Assembly: GCA_031400005.1 (NCBI GenBank)
Contig: JANNPJ010000308.1
Location: 1 to 27,152, forward strand
DNA length: 27,152 bases
Source: JANNPJ01 sp031400005
GTDB lineage: Bacteria; Actinomycetota; Actinomycetes; Actinomycetales; Kineosporiaceae
Direction of reading: 5' to 3'
The notes under the pieces were generated by a model, which made no database searches, was not told the DNA's origin, and worked only from the letters and a program-made list of their open reading frames with translations. A program made the position numbers and the translations under genes. The first letter of the stretch is position 1, and each line of letters begins with the position of its first letter. Positions 22,620-27,152 of this stretch are shown here, piece by piece.

Positions 22620-22651
22620 GGCCCAGGCGCGGGCCCGACGGCGCCTGGGCC
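22620..22651. repeat. GC-rich hairpin with perfect 11-bp stem
   Basis: GGCCCAGGCGC and GCGCCTGGGCC pair perfectly around a 10-nt loop. No T-run. It begins directly after another TGATCATG octamer (22611-22618). Confidence 0.7.
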
Positions 22652-22710
22652 GAATGCGATGGCGCTTGATTCGCGGGGATCAGAGGCCTCCGCAGTCGCT
22701 CGGGAGCAGC

Positions 22711-23081
22711 GTCAAGCAGGCGCTCAAGGACGACACCAAACAAGCGCTCAAGGACGACACCAAACAGGTGCTCAGGGATGGCGCCTATACAGGTGTCCGG
22801 GGGACAACGTCAAACGGGAGCTCGGAGGCGACACCAAACAGGCGCTCGGGGACGACATCAAAACAGGTGCTCGGGGACGGCGTTGAACAAGCGCTCGGGA
22901 CGGCGTCAAGCGGGTGTTCGAGAGCCTGAGCAGGCAGCAGAGGGTGTTCTCTCGGTTACGCTCGGGCGGCCGACTTAGAGGGCCAAGTATTTTCTGGGTC
23001 GTCCCAATTGGACGCGAACCTCAAATCCCCGCATTCCAGCGAAGTCAGGCGCGCAACTTGCCGGAATACGGGGATAAGTGA
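22711..23081 (+). pseudogene. Degenerate tandem-repeat gene broken by three frameshifts (putative)
   Basis: About nine copies of a roughly 24-bp unit (22711-22923) encode an octad of the type TKQALKDD/VKQVLGDG, charged and amphipathic, suggesting a helical repeat protein. The coding pattern jumps frame three times, each at a homopolymer: the G-run 22799-22803 (one base short), the A-run 22860-22863 (one extra) and the G-run 22897-22899 (one short, where sister units have GGGG). Correcting these gives one frame that continues through GVKRVFESLSRQQRVFSRL to a TGA at 23079. No convincing start was found, and the upstream part is a hairpin. No family recognised. It is either a decayed gene, a set of sequencing indels, or a non-coding tandem array. 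Confidence 0.4.
23025..23075. repeat. Inverted repeat with 13-bp arms near the reductase 3' end
   Basis: ATCCCCGCATTCC (23025-23037) and GGAATACGGGGAT (23063-23075) pair with one mismatch, and weaker pairing continues inwards. It lies about 70 nt beyond the ferredoxin reductase stop (minus strand) and may end that operon's transcript. It has no U-tract. Confidence 0.6.
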
Positions 23082-23145
23082 GGCAACAGGCCAGTGAGTC
23101 CAGAGTTAAGAGAGTGTTGACCTTAGGGGGCGGTGAGTCCAGGCA

Positions 23146-24411
23146 TCAGCCGACGGCCGCAAGGTACGTGCGACCGCTGGTGACCCGCTCCACGGGCATC
23201 GACTTGATGGCGCCACGGGTGGCGATCATCGATCGGGCCATCGAAGTGAAGGCATGGGGTGCGTTCACACCCACCAGGCCGACCATCCGGTCCTCATGCT
23301 GGTAGCCGAGTAGAACCCCGGCCCGCGCAATGTCCTTACGTCCGGGCCGCATCTCGCTCAGCGCCACGTCGGCTTCGGCGGGCAACTGACCGCAGACCTG
23401 GATTCGCAGACCGAACTGGTCGGACCAGAACCGCGGCAGGTGGGTCACCGGCTCCAGGTGTGCGCCTTGATCGGCGAGCAAGGTCCTGGCTGCTGCCCGG
23501 CCCATTTCCAGAGCTGCGATCCACTGCCCGACTCGAACCGGTTCGGCCGAATACTGCAGGTTCGGCCAGCGGGCAATCGTCCCGGCGGCGACGATGTCGT
23601 CCGATCCGACAACGCGCAGGTTCTGGTCGCACAGAACGCCGTCCGAACTGTCGATCTCCGGGGTCTCGGAGAGCCACTTGGTCTCCGGGCGTTCGCCGGT
23701 GCTGGCGACGATGACGTCGACGAAGATTTCCTCGCCATCGTCCAGCAGGAGACCCCACCCCTTGCGGGCCGGGAACACCTCAGAGACGCGTCGGCCCTTG
23801 CGCAACTGGACACCGGCCCGCCGGATCTCAGGGACAATCAGCCGGGCGGCGTGCTCGCCCACCGGCTTAGTCATCGGGTCCTTCGAGTCGATCAGTACAC
23901 AGTCCCGAGCCATCGACCGGACTGCGTAAGAGACCTCGCTGCCGGTCAGACCGGCACCGATGACGGCAACCTTGGACGCACGCTGCAGGTCAGCCCGTAG
24001 CCCCCAAGCGTCGTCCAGCCCATAAATCAGGTGGATTCCGGGCTCACCGAGCGGAAATCCGCGAGGAGCCACCGGATGCGCGCCGCTCGCGATCACGAGC
24101 CCGTCGTACTCGAAGACCTCATCCGTGTCCGTGATCACTGTGTGTGCATCGGCGTCGAGGTGCACCGCACGCCGACCGAGGTGCCAGTCCGCGTCCAGAC
24201 CGTCGGCGATCGGCAGCCGCAGATCCTGAGGCCGCGAATGGCCGGTGAGCAGGCCCTTTGCGCATCCGGGCCGGTCGTATGGCGGGTGTGTCTCGTTGTG
24301 CACGATAGCCAGTTGACCAGTGAAGCCCTGTCGCCTGATCTCTTCCATAGCGCTGACGCCAGCACGGCCGGCCCCGACGACAAGGATTCGATCATTACGC
24401 TTGTACTTCAC
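23146..24411 (-). CDS. FAD-dependent ferredoxin:NAD(P)H reductase
   Basis: 421-aa flavoprotein that would pass electrons from NAD(P)H to a ferredoxin. FAD-binding VVGAGRAGVSAMEEIR sits at the N-terminus, PYDRPGCAKGLL is the hallmark segment of rubredoxin/ferredoxin reductases (PYxRPxLSK), and VIGAGLTGSEVSYAV near residue 155 binds the nicotinamide nucleotide. The C-terminal domain has FWSDQFGLRIQVCG and GVNAPHAFTSMARSM, as in oxygenase-coupled reductases. The start is GTG 24411, with GAGGAG 8 nt upstream. It overlaps the ferredoxin-fusion stop by 4 nt, so the two are co-translated. The fused ferredoxin is the obvious partner. No oxygenase or P450 is in the window. Confidence 0.93.
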   Translation of the reverse strand: MKYKRNDRILVVGAGRAGVSAMEEIRRQGFTGQLAIVHNETHPPYDRPGCAKGLLTGHSRPQDLRLPIADGLDADWHLGRRAVHLDADAHTVITDTDEVFEYDGLVIASGAHPVAPRGFPLGEPGIHLIYGLDDAWGLRADLQRASKVAVIGAGLTGSEVSYAVRSMARDCVLIDSKDPMTKPVGEHAARLIVPEIRRAGVQLRKGRRVSEVFPARKGWGLLLDDGEEIFVDVIVASTGERPETKWLSETPEIDSSDGVLCDQNLRVVGSDDIVAAGTIARWPNLQYSAEPVRVGQWIAALEMGRAAARTLLADQGAHLEPVTHLPRFWSDQFGLRIQVCGQLPAEADVALSEMRPGRKDIARAGVLLGYQHEDRMVGLVGVNAPHAFTSMARSMIATRGAIKSMPVERVTSGRTYLAAVG

Positions 24412-25355
24412 TTCGGAACTCCTCGGTCTTGCATCTCATCAGGCCTCACCGTGCGCAGGCCTCGGGGGGAGGTCGCGTGCGGACCTACATGTGAACGCCC
24501 CGCCTGCGGTTCGGCAGGGGCGAGTCGGGGGGCCGAAATAACAGCGGTCGGCGTCCGGTTCAGACTGATCGCTCGCCTCGGGCACACGTCAATCGCCCGG
24601 ACGACCTCGTTCAACTGCTCTTGCGGCACCGAGACCTGGTACGACAACCGGCCGTCGGCGAGCAAAGTAAAGACGTCGGGTGCCTCGTTCTCGCAGAATC
24701 CGAACCGAGCGCACTTGTTGGAGTCAACGGCAATGTTGATCTCTTCGCGGCGAGATGTCATTCCAAGTTTGCCTCCGACGGCACGCTTGACCTCGTACGC
24801 CTTCTTCGCGGTACTCACCCAGAGCACAACGGCGATCACCCAAGCGGCCACCACGGGAAACCAGACGTACGCCGGTGCGACGTCCGACCCGGAGACCAGC
24901 ACGTGCCCAACGAGCAGGATGAAGGCGACGTGGTTCAGGGCGTGCAGGGCACGCCACCGGTTGAACCCCATCTTGCGCTGAACCATGACTGAGATGGCCG
25001 CCGCCGTCATGATCTCCAGCGAGATCACCCCGACTCCGATCCCGATCGGATCGCTCGGGTTGGTGAACGGGATGAACACGTCCACCAGGTGCGTAGTTGC
25101 GTACGGAGGGGCGAGCTGCGTCAGGGCATGAACGCCGGCCAGGGTCAGGCCCATCAATGCGATGATCATGTGCGCGCCATGAATTGTCGCGTGCCGTAGA
25201 CGGGTGGACAACCAACCGTTACGAAGGATCAGGCCCCATATCACGGAAAGCCAGATCAGAAAGAACGACGTGAATCCGACCGCCGCAGCTACGAGGTGCA
25301 CAGCCTCGTTTCCGCTCCGTACGGCTAGGACCGCTAGTTCGGTTCCGCTCCGCAA
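24408..25355 (-). CDS. Membrane cytochrome-like (ferric reductase-type) domain fused to a [3Fe-4S] ferredoxin
   Basis: 315 aa. The N-terminal part has about five membrane helices (roughly 18-44, 56-78, 103-124, 138-157, 163-183) with histidines in ATIHGAH, GVHAL and LHALNHVAFILLVGH, suitable as haem b ligands in a ferric-reductase-like transmembrane domain. A cytoplasmic ferredoxin follows, with C215-x5-C221 in KCARFGFCENEAPDVF and C258-P in AIDVCPRRAI. This three-cysteine pattern is typical of [3Fe-4S] actinobacterial ferredoxins. A basic, disordered tail ends the protein. The TTG start at 25355 is supported by AAAGGAGG 7 nt upstream. Together with the overlapping reductase it predicts NAD(P)H to FAD to Fe-S to haem electron flow into or across the membrane. 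The final acceptor is unknown. Confidence 0.85.
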   Translation of the reverse strand: MRSGTELAVLAVRSGNEAVHLVAAAVGFTSFFLIWLSVIWGLILRNGWLSTRLRHATIHGAHMIIALMGLTLAGVHALTQLAPPYATTHLVDVFIPFTNPSDPIGIGVGVISLEIMTAAAISVMVQRKMGFNRWRALHALNHVAFILLVGHVLVSGSDVAPAYVWFPVVAAWVIAVVLWVSTAKKAYEVKRAVGGKLGMTSRREEINIAVDSNKCARFGFCENEAPDVFTLLADGRLSYQVSVPQEQLNEVVRAIDVCPRRAISLNRTPTAVISAPRLAPAEPQAGRSHVGPHATSPRGLRTVRPDEMQDRGVPK

Positions 25356-25761
25356 CGACGAGCCTCCTTTGAAATAATTGGAGTGCCACGAGCGGCTCGG
25401 ACCTGGCCGGCATGTTTATCTCGGGCGACATCACGGATCTATTACTCAGGAAAACTAGGCCCCGCAGCTAGCCGCTGTCAACCAAGCTTTCGAGCTGGAA
25501 CACGCCTGGAAGAGGCCGAAAACCGTGTCAATGAATGTTGTCACGAACGGATTGAAACCTTCCCCCCTGTCAGCGCGTACGGTTCATGAGCTCGCCAAGC
25601 AAGGAACAGGAAGATGGCCTTTAATAAGCCATCATTAAATCGGCGTAGCGGGAATTAAAGACTCCCATTAATTGAACATCAAGAAAGTGCCTGGATCGCT
25701 TTAATGGAGATTCACGGTCAGCCCAGCAACAGCCCCCGCAGGGGACTAGGAGGGAGCAGAG
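25356..25761. other. 406-bp divergent intergenic region
   Basis: Promoter region shared by the ferredoxin-fusion operon (minus) and the DUF4142 gene (plus). The right half is unusually AT-rich for this DNA and carries a cluster of ATTAAA-type hexamers (see 25620-25705). No small ORF or structured RNA is convincing. Confidence 0.6.
25620..25705. promoter_or_regulatory. AT-rich cluster of five TTTAAT/ATTAAA-type hexamers upstream of the DUF4142 gene
   Basis: TTTAAT at 25620 and 25700, ATTAAA at 25634 and 25654, and ATTAAT at 25667. The first two form an inverted pair 8 nt apart. The cluster ends 57 nt before the GTG start. It could be a multi-site operator, or an AT-rich patch bound by a nucleoid protein such as Lsr2. 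Confidence 0.4.
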
Positions 25762-26700
25762 GTGCTCACTGATCACCGGCGCGTACGCCGAATGCTCTTC
25801 ACGCCCGTCATGGCAGTGCTAACAGTCTTTGCCGTCGCCGGACCGGCCAGCGCCACCGAGGTCCGCTCGAGCTCTTCGAGCGTGAGCCTTGCGGCTAGTA
25901 CCTCTGTGCGGGCCGCCGCCGCGCCACAAGTGGCGGGTGGCGTCACTCTGCAGACGGAGGAGGCGAAGCTCACAGCCGTGGACGCCGACTTCATCACCAA
26001 GGTGCGGCTCGCCGGCCTGTGGGAGATCCCGGGCGGCAAGATGGCGATGGAGAAGGGGGTCGCACCCCGCGTCCGGCAGATCGGCCAGATGATCGCTGCT
26101 CAGCATGTCCGGCTAGACCTTCTGGCCAGGACCGCAGCGAAAGAGGTCGGCATCGGGCTACCCAACGTGCCGACGGCGGAACAGCGGCGCTGGCTCGACG
26201 AGATGAAGGATGCCAAGGGCACCGAGTTCGACGACGTCTTCGTCCACCGGCTCCGAGCCGCCCACGGCAAGATCTTCCCGGTGATCGGGACGGTCCGGTC
26301 CAGCACCGAGAACGACGTCGTTCGCAAACTGGCCCAGGACACCAACGCCTTCGTTCTCACCCACCTCACTTTGTTGGAGAGCACCGGACTGGTCCGCTAC
26401 GAGGAGCTACCCAAGGCAGCTGCCCCGGTCACCGGGCCGATTGCAGCCGCTGCGAACCGCAGTTCGGACGGCGGTCTCGCCGTCCCGGTGATTTGGATGA
26501 TCCTCGCCACCGCCCTCATCGCTGGAGCGGTCTTCACCACCCGGATGATCCGACCGCGGGCTTTCGGCGGCCGGCACAAGGGACGGGTTCGTGGCCCGGA
26601 AGGTTCGATGGGCACCGGCTCGATTCCAGTCCAGCCAGCCGATAACTATTACCCAGCACAGGGACTGCGCCTCGGCAGCGGTCCTCGATCGTTCTCCTGA
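25762..26700 (+). CDS. Secreted, membrane-anchored DUF4142 (ferritin-like helical) protein
   Basis: 312 aa. A basic start and hydrophobic stretch (about 11-30, FTPVMAVLTVFAVAGPASA) form a signal peptide with an ASA cleavage site. Residues about 72-215 are a DUF4142 domain, a four-helix bundle related to ferritin-like folds: DADFITKVRLAGLWEI, GQMIAAQHVRLD, EFDDVFVHRLRAAHGK and NAFVLTHLTLLESTGLV. A membrane helix near 240-260 (VIWMILATALIAGAVF) precedes a cytoplasmic basic tail. Start GTG 25762 has AGGAGG upstream. The function is unknown. Histidines and acidic residues on the helices could bind metal, but I cannot show it. The following gene lies 33 nt downstream and is probably co-transcribed. 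Confidence 0.9.
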   Translation: MLTDHRRVRRMLFTPVMAVLTVFAVAGPASATEVRSSSSSVSLAASTSVRAAAAPQVAGGVTLQTEEAKLTAVDADFITKVRLAGLWEIPGGKMAMEKGVAPRVRQIGQMIAAQHVRLDLLARTAAKEVGIGLPNVPTAEQRRWLDEMKDAKGTEFDDVFVHRLRAAHGKIFPVIGTVRSSTENDVVRKLAQDTNAFVLTHLTLLESTGLVRYEELPKAAAPVTGPIAAAANRSSDGGLAVPVIWMILATALIAGAVFTTRMIRPRAFGGRHKGRVRGPEGSMGTGSIPVQPADNYYPAQGLRLGSGPRSFS

Positions 26701-26733
26701 CCGACTACGACAGACCCAGAGAGGTTCCTTGCC

Positions 26734-27152
26734 ATGCACAGCTCGTTCCGCTCTCGTAGCCCCGTCTCACTGTCGGTATGGCTAGCTGTCGTGATTGCGG
26801 TTGCTGGCGCTTTGTTCGCCGTCACCAGGATCTCCAGCAGCGTTCCGAGCAACACCGTGGAACTATCGGCCGCCCAGACCCGACGACCGGCCATCTGTCC
26901 TACACCGTCGACCAAGAAGGTCAACGCGAAGTCGAAGGTGGGGACGTACGTCGACGCTCGAGGCGCAACCCAGCACCACGGTGATGGCCAGGAACCACTT
27001 CGGCGCAGGAACTGTTCCCCGGCAGCTGCACCCGCAGCGACCGCCGTGGCAGCTGCCGACCCGGCAGCACCCGCCGAACCGGCCCCCGCTGACCCGGCAG
27101 CACCCGCTGACCCGGCAGCACCCGCCGACCCGGCAGCACCCGCCGACCCGGC
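26734..27152 (+). CDS. Membrane-anchored protein with Pro/Ala-rich repeat tail (3' truncated by window end)
   Basis: An open frame from ATG 26734 runs to the window edge with no stop, about 139 residues. One N-terminal membrane helix (about 11-32, VSLSVWLAVVIAVAGALFAV) is followed by a short outer segment with CPTPSTKKV and KVGTYVDARGATQ, a second cysteine (RRNCSP), and then DPAAPA repeats. GAGAGG precedes the start by about 10 nt. No family recognised. Placement right after the DUF4142 gene suggests a co-transcribed surface protein. Confidence 0.7.
   Translation, partial: MHSSFRSRSPVSLSVWLAVVIAVAGALFAVTRISSSVPSNTVELSAAQTRRPAICPTPSTKKVNAKSKVGTYVDARGATQHHGDGQEPLRRRNCSPAAAPAATAVAAADPAAPAEPAPADPAAPADPAAPADPAAPADP
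27058..27152 (+). repeat. 18-bp tandem repeats at the window end
   Basis: Copies of an 18-bp unit encoding DPAAPA start at 27058, 27091, 27109, 27127 and 27145 (cut), with one 15-bp variant at 27076. The array runs off the edge, so copy number is unknown. Confidence 0.9.

Larger units (their letters stand above)
21883..23145. other. 1.26-kb gene-free region rich in inverted repeats
   Basis: No intact gene is supported between the terminator and the ferredoxin reductase stop. It holds the inverted repeats and broken tandem array listed separately, plus a direct repeat: AACAGCC followed by TCTGATCGCG (22419-22435) recurs as 22473-22490 with one inserted base. The octamer TGATCATG/CATGATCA occurs four times here (22302, 22535, 22577, 22611). 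I see no transposase remnant and no tRNA. Confidence 0.7.

Noticed and set aside
22711..22923. CRISPR array
   Set aside because: Units are contiguous and diverged with no unique spacers, and they follow a coding octad pattern.
1..27152. tRNA, rRNA, riboswitch or insertion sequence
   Set aside because: I found no cloverleaf with CCA-type end, no rRNA-like sequence, no recognisable aptamer consensus and no transposase motif. A covariance-model search would be decisive but could not be run.

Overview
The window is high-GC DNA with GTG and TTG starts, several probable leaderless genes, transmembrane Ser/Thr kinases of the PknB type, a SigL-like ECF sigma factor with a zinc-type anti-sigma factor, and a Yx(FWY)xxD lipoprotein. 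Together these point to a soil-type actinobacterium (Actinomycetota). I cannot place it to genus. Both edges look like assembly ends. The left edge is a fold-back of two permease gene starts, and the right edge stops inside an 18-bp tandem repeat.

Layout. Positions 1-1841 (minus) hold a carbohydrate ABC importer of the rhamnose/ribose/autoinducer-2 class: the ATPase and the start of a permease. Positions 2076-5043 (plus) hold lutABC for L-lactate oxidation, followed by a MarR regulator and a two-cysteine flavoprotein (to 7020). The divergent transporter/lutABC arrangement around a perfect 10-bp inverted repeat suggests a shared catabolic regulon. One possibility is a deoxy-sugar pathway that yields lactate. 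Positions 7039-10445 (minus) hold two tandem paralogous Ser/Thr kinases that share a four-cysteine extracytoplasmic domain. Then come a DEAD-box RNA helicase (minus), a sugar-lactone FAD oxidase (minus) divergent from a D-threonine-aldolase-like PLP enzyme (plus), and a third kinase (15203-16903, minus) with an unrelated, FG-GAP-like outer domain. Divergent from that kinase is a membrane-anchored protein resembling a degenerate ADP-ribosyltransferase fold.

Positions 18162-21825 form an envelope-sensing block: a Gln/Pro/Gly-rich single-pass membrane protein (minus), then sigma factor, anti-sigma factor and lipoprotein (plus), closed by a very strong terminator. Positions 21883-23145 lack an intact gene. 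They hold at least five inverted repeats and a tandem array that looks like a repeat gene broken by three homopolymer indels.

The last block is redox and envelope related. A membrane cytochrome-like domain fused to a ferredoxin and its FAD reductase form a minus-strand operon. Divergent from it, across an AT-rich regulatory region, are a DUF4142 secreted protein and a truncated Pro/Ala-repeat membrane protein.

Cross-cutting signals are (i) a -10-like hexamer exactly 6 nt before the start codon of the three kinases, the ART-like protein and the MarR gene, which indicates leaderless transcripts, and (ii) the octamer TGATCATG/CATGATCA, found ten times, eight of them between genes.
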